Assembly (NCBI GenBank): GCA_900129595.1
Contig: FQWG01000007.1
Span: 1 to 64,000 of the forward strand
From: Flavobacterium frigidimaris
Lineage (GTDB): Bacteria > Bacteroidota > Bacteroidia > Flavobacteriales > Flavobacteriaceae
DNA length: 64,000 nucleotides
Reading direction: 5' to 3'
Positions 1-7,883 of the stretch are shown here, one piece after another. A program made the translations under genes and the position numbers. The notes below the pieces were generated by a model. That model saw nothing but the letters and a program-made list of their open reading frames with translations, searched no databases and was not told where the DNA came from. Position 1 is the first letter of the stretch. Each line of letters opens with the position of its first letter.

Positions 1-177
1 TAAATCATCAAACGAATAAGGCAAAAGTACCGTTTGTTGTTGGTTATAATGCTTGAATCTCATATATAATCAGCTGTTAATCACTGATTAAATATACAAA
101 ATTCACCAGAAAAAAACAAGCTCAAAAAAAAATAGCTGCCTCAGTTGTGAGACAGCTACTTTTCGTTTATTTTTTAT
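1..177. other. Left-edge intergenic segment
   Basis: No reading frame is supported here. Reading leftwards, the reverse complement of 22-29 is TACTTTTG, which fits the Bacteroidota -7 element TAnnTTTG. A promoter for a gene beyond the left window edge is therefore plausible, although I see no matching -33 TTG. The right part holds the MoxR terminator. Confidence 0.4.
124..158 (-). terminator. Intrinsic terminator after the MoxR gene
   Basis: The arms TAGCTGCCTCA (133-143) and TGAGACAGCTA (148-158) form a stem with one wobble. On the minus strand it is followed by a run of T (A-run 124-132 on plus). It lies 20 bp past the MoxR stop codon. Confidence 0.75.
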
Positions 178-1131
178 TTACATCAGTTTCTGAATAATAA
201 TCTCTTCTGTGATTCCTTCAGCGTCTGCTTTGTAGTTCTTAATAATTCGGTGACGTAAAATTCCGGTGGCAACTGCTTTTACATCTTCAATGTCGGGTGA
301 GAATTTACCATTGAAAGCTGCATGTGCTTTTGCAGCCAAAATTAAGTTTTGAGAGGCTCTTGGTCCCGCTCCCCAATCTAAATAATTCTTGACAAACTCA
401 TTCGACAAGGCATTATCCGGACGTGTTTTACTTACTAAAGTTACGGCATATTCAATCACATTGTCTGCTACGGGAATTCTGCGAATCAAATGCTGAAAAT
501 CAATAATTTCCTGTGCCGTAAACAACGGATTAATTACTGTTTTAGCATCAGACGTGGTACGTTTTACAACTTGCACTTCTTCTTCAAAAGTTGGATATTC
601 TAATTTAATGGCAAACATAAAACGGTCTAATTGCGCTTCTGGCAAAGGATATGTTCCTTCCTGCTCAATTGGGTTTTGGGTTGCCAATACAAAATAAGGC
701 AAATCTAACTTATAGTTTTGTCCTGCAATGGTTACTGAACGCTCCTGCATCGCCTCAAGCAAAGCGGCTTGTGTTTTTGGAGGTGTTCTGTTGATCTCAT
801 CCGCCAAAACAATATTAGAAAAAATGGGTCCTTTAATAAATTTAAAATGCCTGTTTTCATCCAGAATTTCACTTCCCAAAATATCTGAAGGCATCAAATC
901 AGGCGTAAACTGAATTCTTTTAAAATCTAATCCTAAGGCTTGCGCCAAAGTATTGATCATTAACGTTTTTGCCAATCCCGGAACACCTATTAAAAGCGCG
1001 TGTCCGCCGGAAAATATACAAAGTAAAATTTGATCTACAACTGCATCCTGGCCTACAATGATTTTTGCTATTTCGGTTTTTAATTCATTTCGTTTCTGAA
1101 CTAAATTATGAATTGCTGCTACGTCAGACAT
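178..1131 (-). CDS. MoxR family AAA+ ATPase
   Basis: The 317-aa protein is a MoxR-type AAA+ ATPase, a chaperone-like class thought to mature or activate partner proteins, often with DUF58/VWA proteins encoded downstream. Visible motifs are Walker A GVPGLAKT (about residues 49-56), the MoxR signature GPIFSN just before Walker B VLADE (108-112), and the sensor-like ATQNP further on. Length is normal for the family. It lies downstream of the PPIase gene on the same strand, with a hairpin between them. The usual DUF58/VWA partners, if present, are outside the window. The family call is firm; the client is unknown. Confidence 0.93.
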   Translation of the reverse strand: MSDVAAIHNLVQKRNELKTEIAKIIVGQDAVVDQILLCIFSGGHALLIGVPGLAKTLMINTLAQALGLDFKRIQFTPDLMPSDILGSEILDENRHFKFIKGPIFSNIVLADEINRTPPKTQAALLEAMQERSVTIAGQNYKLDLPYFVLATQNPIEQEGTYPLPEAQLDRFMFAIKLEYPTFEEEVQVVKRTTSDAKTVINPLFTAQEIIDFQHLIRRIPVADNVIEYAVTLVSKTRPDNALSNEFVKNYLDWGAGPRASQNLILAAKAHAAFNGKFSPDIEDVKAVATGILRHRIIKNYKADAEGITEEIIIQKLM

Positions 1132-1152
1132 TTAGATATATTTTTAAAATTG

Positions 1153-1193
1153 AAAAGAGTTAGCTTTATGAATTCATAAAACTAACTCTTTTT
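1153..1193 (-). terminator. Hairpin between the PPIase and MoxR genes
   Basis: A long inverted repeat (AAAAGAGTTAG... / ...CTAACTCTTTTT) centred on GAATTC follows the PPIase stop codon. The T-run is short on the minus strand and longer on the plus strand, so termination of the PPIase transcript may be partial and some read-through into moxR is possible. Confidence 0.6.
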
Positions 1194-1209
1194 ATTTATT
1201 TAATAAAAC

Positions 1210-2640
1210 TTATTTTTTCAACCAGTTGTATACAAAGTTACAATCTCTGTACTCTCCAATAATTTTGATATAAGTATCTTTTATTTTAGTATCAAACCAC
1301 TTTGAGATTGTTGTGATTTGTTTTTCTTTCAATGCTAATTCTTTTATTTTAGTATAGTCTTTAGCATAATCAGCAGTATGTGCATCAATTCTGTTGGTAA
1401 TAGTAATTAACTTATAAGTCTTTTTACCTTTATCGTCTGTGTTCAAAATTGGCTGAGAAATTTCGTTGTCTTTCAAGTTAGAAACCTGGCTGTATAAAGT
1501 GGGATCCATTTTAGTCAACTCAAAACGGGTATCCTGAGTATTTGGATTAACTAAAGTTCCTCCGTTTGCTCTGGTTTCTTTTTCGTCTGATTCTGTTCTT
1601 GCAGCTTCAGCAAAAGAGATTTCTTTGTTTACTATCTTATTTCTAATATTGGTAATTCTTTCCTTAGCATCTTTTAAAGCATCTTCGGAAACTGTTGGCG
1701 AAATTAAAATATGACGCAATTCAACTTCCTGTCCTTTTATTTTATCAACCATTATAATATGATATCCAAAAGTAGTTTCAAAAGGTTCAGAAATCTCTCC
1801 TTCACCCAAACTAAAAGCAACGTCTTTAAACTCTTTTACGAAAGGAGTTTTCCTTGTCATCTTATAATATCCACCATTAGGTGCTGATCCCGGGTCTAAT
1901 GAATACAAAACTGCTTTGGTAGCAAAGCTCGACCCTTCTAAAACATCTTTTCGGATCGCATTTAATCGGTCAATTACTTTTTGCTTATCATCTTTTGAGA
2001 CTTTAGGTTCTACCACAATTTGTGCTACTTCCATTTCAGCTCCAAAAGTTGGCAATTCATCTTTTGGTATTTTTTTAAAGAAATTACGAACTTCTTCCGG
2101 TGTAATTTCTACCGCATCAACAATTTTCTTAGTCATTTCTGATGCCAGTTTTTGCTCTTTTAAAATATCAGAAAAATAGGTTTTAAATTCCTCTACTGAA
2201 TTCTTTTTATAATAAGCAACCACCTTATTGATGTCTCCTACTTGTTGAATCATATAATTCAATCGGTCATCCATCATACCTCTGACTTCAGCATCACTTA
2301 CCACAATACTATCCTGAATTGCCTGGTGCGCATATAGTTTATCTTCTAAAAGTTTACCAAGCATCTGGCATCTTGTAATATCTTTTACAGAACCACCTTG
2401 CGCTGTAATTTCTAAATAACCTTTATCAATATCTGAATCTAAAACAATATAATCTCCCACATTGGCAATAATACCATCAATTTTTTGCTTCTGTCCAGCT
2501 TGTAGTTGAACTGGTTTCTGGATCACAGTATCTTTAATAATTTCCTGAGCCGAAATGATTGAGTTGAAAAAAAATAAAAAACACATTGTCAACACTAATT
2601 TGTAATCAATTGTTTTTAACTGTAATTTTTTTAATAACAT
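1210..2640 (-). CDS. Periplasmic peptidyl-prolyl isomerase, SurA/parvulin type
   Basis: The 476-aa exported protein resembles SurA, the periplasmic chaperone that escorts outer-membrane beta-barrel proteins. An N-terminal signal peptide ends near SAQ (about residue 32). A SurA-N-like helical region follows, then two parvulin domains at roughly 200-300 and 305-415 with the typical GG.YY, F.K.F...AFSL..GE.S.P..T.FG.HII and ..RHIL patterns. The first long frame begins with ATG at 2640. It is followed by a hairpin and then moxR on the same strand. The two-parvulin architecture is clear; the SurA-like role is inferred from family knowledge. Confidence 0.88.
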   Translation of the reverse strand: MLLKKLQLKTIDYKLVLTMCFLFFFNSIISAQEIIKDTVIQKPVQLQAGQKQKIDGIIANVGDYIVLDSDIDKGYLEITAQGGSVKDITRCQMLGKLLEDKLYAHQAIQDSIVVSDAEVRGMMDDRLNYMIQQVGDINKVVAYYKKNSVEEFKTYFSDILKEQKLASEMTKKIVDAVEITPEEVRNFFKKIPKDELPTFGAEMEVAQIVVEPKVSKDDKQKVIDRLNAIRKDVLEGSSFATKAVLYSLDPGSAPNGGYYKMTRKTPFVKEFKDVAFSLGEGEISEPFETTFGYHIIMVDKIKGQEVELRHILISPTVSEDALKDAKERITNIRNKIVNKEISFAEAARTESDEKETRANGGTLVNPNTQDTRFELTKMDPTLYSQVSNLKDNEISQPILNTDDKGKKTYKLITITNRIDAHTADYAKDYTKIKELALKEKQITTISKWFDTKIKDTYIKIIGEYRDCNFVYNWLKK

Positions 2641-3177
2641 TATTTTAAATTTAATTTGAATGTAAAGATCTTGCTTTAGAATTTCGTTTTAAACTAAAAT
2701 CATTTTAAAATGTATTTTCATGGTATTATACTGAAAATACTAAATAATTAAGATCTAGTTCTTTTTAACTTATAACGAACAAAAATAACAATTCAATTAC
2801 ATAATACAACTATCGTCTATACTATTAACAAAAAATTATAGGGATGATATTTAAATTTAATAAAATCATGCTGCAAACAGGGGATTAACTTCTTCAAAAA
2901 GACAGGAAACATTGTTGTAGTCCTGACAGAAAATATTTGCTAACAGGAGGCCCAACAAAAAAATTAAACCATTAATATACAGACTAATAAAAAAAGTTAT
3001 CAAGACTACAACGTTTTCGCCATATAATTACTTTCTTACAGAAACCAATCAAATAAAAAAACACATACTTTAGATTAATAATTGATAATTTATAGCTATT
3101 AAAATTGCGAATAGTTCGATTTCAAGCCTAATAAATATCATATTATAAACTTTATTAACTTTAACCACATCTACAGT
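2641..3177. other. 537-bp divergent intergenic region
   Basis: This very AT-rich region separates the leftward PPIase gene from the rightward amylase gene and must hold both promoters. On the minus strand TATTTTTG (2780-2787) fits the -7 consensus and could serve the PPIase gene. Inverted arms GTTGTAGTC (2914-2922) and GACTACAAC (3004-3012) lie 80 bp apart upstream of the amylase. They could be an operator or an RNA stem; nothing decides between these. I see no reading frame. Confidence 0.4.
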
Positions 3178-4620
3178 ATGAAAAAACCTATCGTAAAAAT
3201 TTATTTATGGGCAGCAGTGACATTATTCATGTATTCCTGCACGCAAAACGAAACAAATGAAACGGATTTAAAAGCTGCAAGTCAGCAATTTGAAATTATT
3301 AATGTTACGCATCATGACGGAAAACCTTTCGACAGCGGAACTTCCAACTCTTCTCTAACAGGAAAATATGTCGACAATCCCGGTGGCGGAGTAATGATGC
3401 AGGCCTTTTATTGGGATGTTCCGGCAGGCGGAACCTGGTGGAACACGGTAAGCAGCAAAGTAACTGCCTGGTCGAATGCCGGAATTGGATCGATATGGTT
3501 ACCTCCGGCTTCTAAGGCCCAAAACGGCGCTTTCTCTATGGGATATGATCCTACCGATTATTTTGACTTTGGAGATTATAACCAAAATGGTTCTGTAGAA
3601 ACACGATTTGGTTCAAAAACAGAACTCGTAAGTCTAATTACCAATGCCCATGCCGAAAACATGAAAGTATATGCCGATATCGTAATTAATCATAACAGCG
3701 GCGGGCAATCAGAAGCCAATCCGTTTACAGGAACAAATACCTGGACTGATTTCAGCGGAGTCGCTTCTGGAAAATTCAAACGTTCTTATAATGACTTTTA
3801 CAAAAACAGTTATGGTAATAATGATGAAGGTGCTTTTGGGGGATTTCCGGATTTATGTCATGCAAATCCTTATGTTCAGGATTGGTTATGGTTAAGAGCA
3901 GACGGAGTGGGGAAATATTATAAAAATACCATGAAATTTGATGGCTGGAGATTTGACTATGTAAAAGGTTTTGGTGCGTGGGTTGTCAATGCATGGAATG
4001 CAAATGTGGGCGGATTTTCTGTAGGTGAATTATGGGATTCTAATGTGAACATACTAAATGACTGGGCCAATAATGCCAACAGTACGGTTTTTGATTTTGC
4101 CTGCTACTACAAAATGAATGATGCTTTTGATGGAAATAATCTGGCATTATTAAACGACGACATGATGTGGAAAAGAAATCCATATAAAGCCGTTACGTTT
4201 GTTACCAATCATGATACTGATGAGATCTCAAACAAGCTATTAGCCTACTCTTATATTTTAACTCACGAAGGATACCCAACAATATTCTACAGAGATTATG
4301 AAGAATGGCTGGATAAAAATAAGTTAAACAATCTGATCTGGATTCACAACAACAAAGCTACAGGTACAACTTCAATTTTATATGCTGATGATGATGAATA
4401 TATTGCCAGAAGAAATGGGTATAATGGAAACCCCGGATTAGTCGTTTACATCAATAACTCTAACTCCTGGCAAGAAAGATGGATCCAGACCAATTGGGCC
4501 AATACTCAAATCAAAGATTTTACAGGAAACTCGAACTGGTCTACCACAACTCAGGCAGACAAATGGGTAAAAATTCAATGTCCGCCCAAAGGATATTCAG
4601 TTTGGTCTGTTAACCAATAA
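3178..4620 (+). CDS. Alpha-amylase, GH13 (archaeal-like, GH13_7 type), lipoprotein
   Basis: The 480-aa secreted alpha-amylase would hydrolyse internal alpha-1,4 bonds of starch or glycogen. A lipoprotein signal ends in MYSC, with the lipidated Cys at 21, so the enzyme is probably anchored at the cell envelope. GH13 conserved regions are visible: DIVINH (167-172), GWRFD with nucleophile Asp260, GELWD with acid/base Glu284, and FVTNHD with Asp346. Stretches such as GVMMQAFYWDVPAGG and GWRFDYVKGFGAWVV recall, from memory, the Pyrococcus/Thermococcus extracellular alpha-amylases (subfamily GH13_7) more than typical bacterial enzymes. A C-terminal beta-domain ends in YSVWSV. No other starch genes are adjacent and the susCD pair is 30 kb away. 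The GH13 call is firm; the subfamily is recalled, not computed. Confidence 0.92.
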   Translation: MKKPIVKIYLWAAVTLFMYSCTQNETNETDLKAASQQFEIINVTHHDGKPFDSGTSNSSLTGKYVDNPGGGVMMQAFYWDVPAGGTWWNTVSSKVTAWSNAGIGSIWLPPASKAQNGAFSMGYDPTDYFDFGDYNQNGSVETRFGSKTELVSLITNAHAENMKVYADIVINHNSGGQSEANPFTGTNTWTDFSGVASGKFKRSYNDFYKNSYGNNDEGAFGGFPDLCHANPYVQDWLWLRADGVGKYYKNTMKFDGWRFDYVKGFGAWVVNAWNANVGGFSVGELWDSNVNILNDWANNANSTVFDFACYYKMNDAFDGNNLALLNDDMMWKRNPYKAVTFVTNHDTDEISNKLLAYSYILTHEGYPTIFYRDYEEWLDKNKLNNLIWIHNNKATGTTSILYADDDEYIARRNGYNGNPGLVVYINNSNSWQERWIQTNWANTQIKDFTGNSNWSTTTQADKWVKIQCPPKGYSVWSVNQ

Positions 4621-4638
4621 TTCGAAAAATTATAATTC

Positions 4639-4673
4639 TAAGGCTGTTCTGATAAAACAGCCTTATTTTTTTT
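4639..4673 (+). terminator. Intrinsic terminator after the amylase gene
   Basis: Arms TAAGGCTGTT (4639-4648) and AACAGCCTTA (4656-4665) are followed by TTTTTTTT, 19 bp after the amylase stop codon. Confidence 0.85.
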
Positions 4674-4751
4674 ACAGGCAACTGATGTTTAATAAAACGA
4701 AAGACTTCCTAATTTAAGAAGTGATTATTTTTATTAAGTCGTAATTAATAG

Positions 4752-4759
4752 TACTTTTG
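4752..4759 (+). promoter_or_regulatory. prfC promoter, -7 element
   Basis: TACTTTTG matches the Bacteroidota -7 consensus TAnnTTTG exactly and lies 20 bp before the prfC start codon. I see no TTG at the -33 position. The implied 5' UTR is short. Confidence 0.6.
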
Positions 4760-4778
4760 CAACCTATTTATACGAAAT

Positions 4779-6368
4779 ATGAGCTTTTTAAAAGAAATAC
4801 AACGCAGAAGAACATTTGGAATTATATCGCATCCCGATGCCGGTAAAACAACTTTAACTGAAAAATTATTGTTGTTTGGAGGGGCTATTCAGGAAGCGGG
4901 TGCTGTAAAAAACAATAAAATTAAAAAAGGAGCCACGAGTGATTTCATGGAAATCGAACGCCAAAGAGGTATTTCGGTTTCAACCTCTGTACTTGCTTTT
5001 AATTATCAAGATAAAAAAATCAACATCCTTGATACACCCGGTCACAAGGATTTTGCCGAAGATACTTTTAGAACTTTAACAGCTGTTGATAGCGTAATTG
5101 TAGTGATTGACGTTGCAAAAGGGGTTGAGGAACAAACGGAAAAATTAGTGGCAGTTTGTAGAATGAGAAACATTCCTATGATTGTTTTTATCAATAAACT
5201 GGACCGTGAAGGAAAAGATGCTTTTGACTTAATGGATGAAGTAGAACAAAAACTTGGACTAACGGTTACGCCTTTGAGTTTTCCAATTGGTATGGGTTAC
5301 GACTTTCAGGGAATTTATAATTTGTGGGAGCAAAATATTAATCTTTTCAGCGGGGACAGCCGTAAAAACATCGAAGAAACCATTGCGTTCTCTGATGTAC
5401 AAAACCCTGAACTAGAAAAAATAATCGGACAAAAACCAGCAGACAGATTACGTGAGGAATTAGAATTAATTGATGAAGTGTATCCAAAATTTGATCGTCA
5501 GGATTATTTAGACGGAAAATTACAACCTGTGTTTTTTGGTTCCGCTTTAAATAATTTTGGAGTTCGCGAATTGTTGGATTGTTTCGTATCGATCGCTCCT
5601 TCTCCAAGACCAAAAGATTCTGAAACTCGTTTGGTAGATCCGACTGAAGAAAAAATGACTGGTTTTGTTTTTAAAATCCATGCTAATATGGATCCAAAAC
5701 ACAGAGACCGTTTGGCATTTATAAAAATTGTTTCCGGAACTTTTGAAAGAAACAAACCTTATTACCACGTTCGCCAGAAGAAAAATTTAAAATTTTCTAG
5801 TCCAAATGCCTTTTTTGCTGAGAAAAAAGAAATTGTAGATATTTCTTATCCAGGTGATATTGTTGGTTTACACGATACCGGAAATTTTAAAATTGGAGAT
5901 ACTTTAACGGAAGGCGAGATTATGAGTTTCAAAGGAATTCCGAGTTTCTCTCCGGAACACTTTAGATACATCAACAATGCTGATCCTATGAAAGCCAAGC
6001 AACTGGACAAAGGGATCGATCAGTTAATGGATGAAGGTGTTGCTCAGTTGTTTACCTTAGAAATGAACAACCGTAAAATAATCGGAACTGTTGGTGCACT
6101 GCAATATGAAGTTATCCAATACCGACTAGAACATGAATATGGTGCAAAATGTACTTACGAAAACTTCCCTGTTCATAAAGCTTGCTGGGTAAAACCTGAT
6201 GATGCCAAAAATAATGAATTCAAGGAATTCAAACGTATTAAACAGAAATTCCTGGCTCATGATAAATACGGTCAATTGGTATTTCTGGCTGATTCTGATT
6301 TTACAATTCAAATGACTCAAAGTAAATATCCTAGCGTGAAACTATTCTTTACTTCTGAATTCGATTAA
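4779..6368 (+). CDS. prfC: Peptide chain release factor 3
   Basis: RF3 is the translational GTPase that removes RF1/RF2 from the ribosome after peptide release. The 529-aa length is normal. The G1 P-loop SHPDAGKTT lies near residues 17-25, followed by the switch region with RGISVSTSV, G3 DTPGH and G4 NKLD. The C-terminal RF3 domain follows, with conserved EVIQYRLEHEYG. It is monocistronic: a terminator precedes it, it has its own promoter element, and a terminator follows. Confidence 0.97.
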   Translation: MSFLKEIQRRRTFGIISHPDAGKTTLTEKLLLFGGAIQEAGAVKNNKIKKGATSDFMEIERQRGISVSTSVLAFNYQDKKINILDTPGHKDFAEDTFRTLTAVDSVIVVIDVAKGVEEQTEKLVAVCRMRNIPMIVFINKLDREGKDAFDLMDEVEQKLGLTVTPLSFPIGMGYDFQGIYNLWEQNINLFSGDSRKNIEETIAFSDVQNPELEKIIGQKPADRLREELELIDEVYPKFDRQDYLDGKLQPVFFGSALNNFGVRELLDCFVSIAPSPRPKDSETRLVDPTEEKMTGFVFKIHANMDPKHRDRLAFIKIVSGTFERNKPYYHVRQKKNLKFSSPNAFFAEKKEIVDISYPGDIVGLHDTGNFKIGDTLTEGEIMSFKGIPSFSPEHFRYINNADPMKAKQLDKGIDQLMDEGVAQLFTLEMNNRKIIGTVGALQYEVIQYRLEHEYGAKCTYENFPVHKACWVKPDDAKNNEFKEFKRIKQKFLAHDKYGQLVFLADSDFTIQMTQSKYPSVKLFFTSEFD

Positions 6369-6397
6369 TATTTTCTTTAAAAGAAAAACACATAAAA

Positions 6398-6430
6398 AAG
6401 CTGTCTAAAATAATTTTAGACAGCCTTTTT
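6398..6430 (+). terminator. Intrinsic terminator shared by prfC and the convergent gene
   Basis: Arms AGCTGTCTAAAAT and ATTTTAGACAGCC form a near-perfect 13-bp stem followed by TTTTT. A-runs on the other side mean it can also stop the convergent minus-strand gene ending at 6453. Confidence 0.85.
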
Positions 6431-6452
6431 ATTTTATTCAATTTCAAAAATA

Positions 6453-7184
6453 TTACTTATAATTAATCCCTAATCCTCCGGCAATCATAATTCTGGTAAG
6501 TTCCCCTTCCCCAACAATTATATCTTGTCGCAAAACATTATTCTTAACGGATTCTATAGCAAAAGGTATTTCTTTTGAAAGATAATAATCATCTCCTGTA
6601 ATCGTAACTATCAGACTTTTGCTGCTTTTTAAAACTTTTGCAGAAATAGAAAACTCACCAGTTTTAGAATTTATTCTAAATATCTTTTCTGAATCATTAA
6701 TTGTAAGTCCTAAATTTGGGTAGTTTTTACGCGAAAATGGTTTATTTGTTGTAGCATTTAATAGTTTCCCTTTAATGGTTATCAGGAGTTCCTGCTTTAC
6801 GTTCTGATTATAGGCAACTTTACCCATTAAATAATTGCTTGGTTTTGGACAGCTTATTTCAGTTTTAACAGCTGCTTTTTCTTGTCCAGAAACATTTGAT
6901 GCTAATAAAAGTGATGCGGCCACTGCTGCATATTTAAGATTACTAATTTTAGAAATTTCATTATATTCAAACTCCTGATCTAATTGTGTCACTCTCAAAC
7001 GGGCACAAATATTTTGGTCTTTAGTTTCTGCAATAAATTTAGCCACATCATGATTGGATTTCTTACTCAAATCGATTACATTTTTCGCACATGAATTACA
7101 AAATGAGCCGGTTGCATTAGGAACCATTTTATTAAAATTTTCAGAACAAGGGCTTGCTATTTCTAAGGTGAATTTCTTTTTCAT
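6453..7184 (-). CDS. Cys-cluster membrane or envelope protein of unknown function
   Basis: The 243-aa protein has no function I can name. Its N-terminus resembles a module seen at the start of many Bacteroidota proteins: CSENFNKM.PN..GSFCNSCAKNVIDLS, with Cys at 13, 29 and 32 and another in ICARL, suggesting a small metal-binding or redox site on the cytoplasmic side. A hydrophobic segment AAVAASLLLASNVSG lies near residues 86-100. The C-terminal half has a beta-rich pattern (ITIKGKLLNATTNKPFSRKNYPNL) like a carboxypeptidase-regulatory-like fold. That suggests a one-pass membrane protein with a periplasmic beta domain. It is convergent with prfC. Confidence 0.65.
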   Translation of the reverse strand: MKKKFTLEIASPCSENFNKMVPNATGSFCNSCAKNVIDLSKKSNHDVAKFIAETKDQNICARLRVTQLDQEFEYNEISKISNLKYAAVAASLLLASNVSGQEKAAVKTEISCPKPSNYLMGKVAYNQNVKQELLITIKGKLLNATTNKPFSRKNYPNLGLTINDSEKIFRINSKTGEFSISAKVLKSSKSLIVTITGDDYYLSKEIPFAIESVKNNVLRQDIIVGEGELTRIMIAGGLGINYK

Positions 7185-7326
7185 ATTGTACTTTTTTAAG
7201 TTAAGATCTTTCGAAGATGCTCATTACTTATATAGAGTACATTTTCTATAAAAAGGTTGGAAAGCCTATAAATTAATTTAAATCTATTCACTCCTATTTC
7301 AGCATTACACAAGCGCGCATAAAAAA

Positions 7327-7357
7327 AGCGCTAATTTATCATTAGCGCTTTTTTTTA
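7327..7357. terminator. Strong hairpin, terminator-like on both strands
   Basis: Perfect arms AGCGCTAAT (7327-7335) and ATTAGCGCT (7341-7349) with loop TTATC are flanked by A7 on the left and T8 on the right. No gene ends close by on the plus strand. It may back up the rpoC-operon terminator or end a small untranslated RNA. Confidence 0.7.
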
Positions 7358-7520
7358 ATTTGAATTAAACCAACCTTTACTAAGTTATTATATTCCAAAA
7401 ATTAATCCTTTTTTAGAAGGAGCAACCAATTTAGCATAATAGATTCAAAACTTGAAATTTAGTCGACGAAAGCAAAACTAAATCGGTTGAAATACATTTT
7501 ACGCTTTAATTTGAATTATA

Positions 7521-7553
7521 AAAAAAAAGCCCCATTAAAAAATTAATGGGGCT
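7521..7553 (-). terminator. Terminator of the rpoBC-DUF3467 operon
   Basis: Perfect arms AGCCCCATTAA (7528-7538) and TTAATGGGGCT (7543-7553), followed on the minus strand by eight or more T, lie just past the DUF3467 stop codon. This marks the end of the ribosomal/RNA polymerase super-operon. Confidence 0.9.
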
Positions 7554-7561
7554 TTCTGATT

Positions 7562-7873
7562 TTATGCTTGTCCTGCCGGACCAAAATTAAGCGGTATTGG
7601 CGCTTGTTCTGTCTCTTTGATTTCGCCATGAGCGGCTTCAAAGCGATGAATATTTTCACCAATTGCTTTTAATAATCTTTTAGCATGTTGTGGCGTCAAG
7701 ACAATTCTTGACTTTACCTTGGCTTTAGGAATACCTGGCATAATACTCACAAAATCTAAAACAAATTCTGATGATGAGTGGTTGATAATAGCAAGATTAG
7801 AATAAATTCCTTCTGCAATAGTTTCGTCTAACTCAATATTAATTTGCTCCTGTTGTTGTTTCGGATTACTCAT
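7562..7873 (-). CDS. DUF3467 domain protein
   Basis: The 103-aa cytoplasmic protein fits the DUF3467 family, short beta-rich proteins of unknown function. The core reads ..GIYSNLAIINHSSSEFVLDF, then ..PG.PKAKVKSRIVL.P.HAKRLL.A. It starts 10 bp after rpoC and shares its transcript and terminator, an arrangement I know from other Bacteroidota. The position hints at a link to transcription or translation, but no role is established. Confidence 0.85.
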   Translation of the reverse strand: MSNPKQQQEQINIELDETIAEGIYSNLAIINHSSSEFVLDFVSIMPGIPKAKVKSRIVLTPQHAKRLLKAIGENIHRFEAAHGEIKETEQAPIPLNFGPAGQA

Positions 7874-7883
7874 AGTTTCCTAA

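Larger units (their letters stand above)
7185..7561. other. 377-bp intergenic region with two terminators
   Basis: Apart from the two hairpins listed separately, the region is AT-rich without a plausible frame. AAGGTTGG (7253-7260) and CCAACCTT (7370-7377) form an inverted pair bracketing the AGCGCTAAT hairpin. The stretch near 7412 (TTAGAAGGAGCAACCAATTT, then AGCATAA) has a near copy at 39639, so this may be the relic of a dispersed repeat or a small untranslated RNA. Confidence 0.35.

Noticed and set aside
6398..6430. Possible IS1182-derived mini-element, since GGCTGTCTAAAA resembles the IS left end
   Set aside because: It is a simple symmetric terminator after prfC, without a second terminal repeat.
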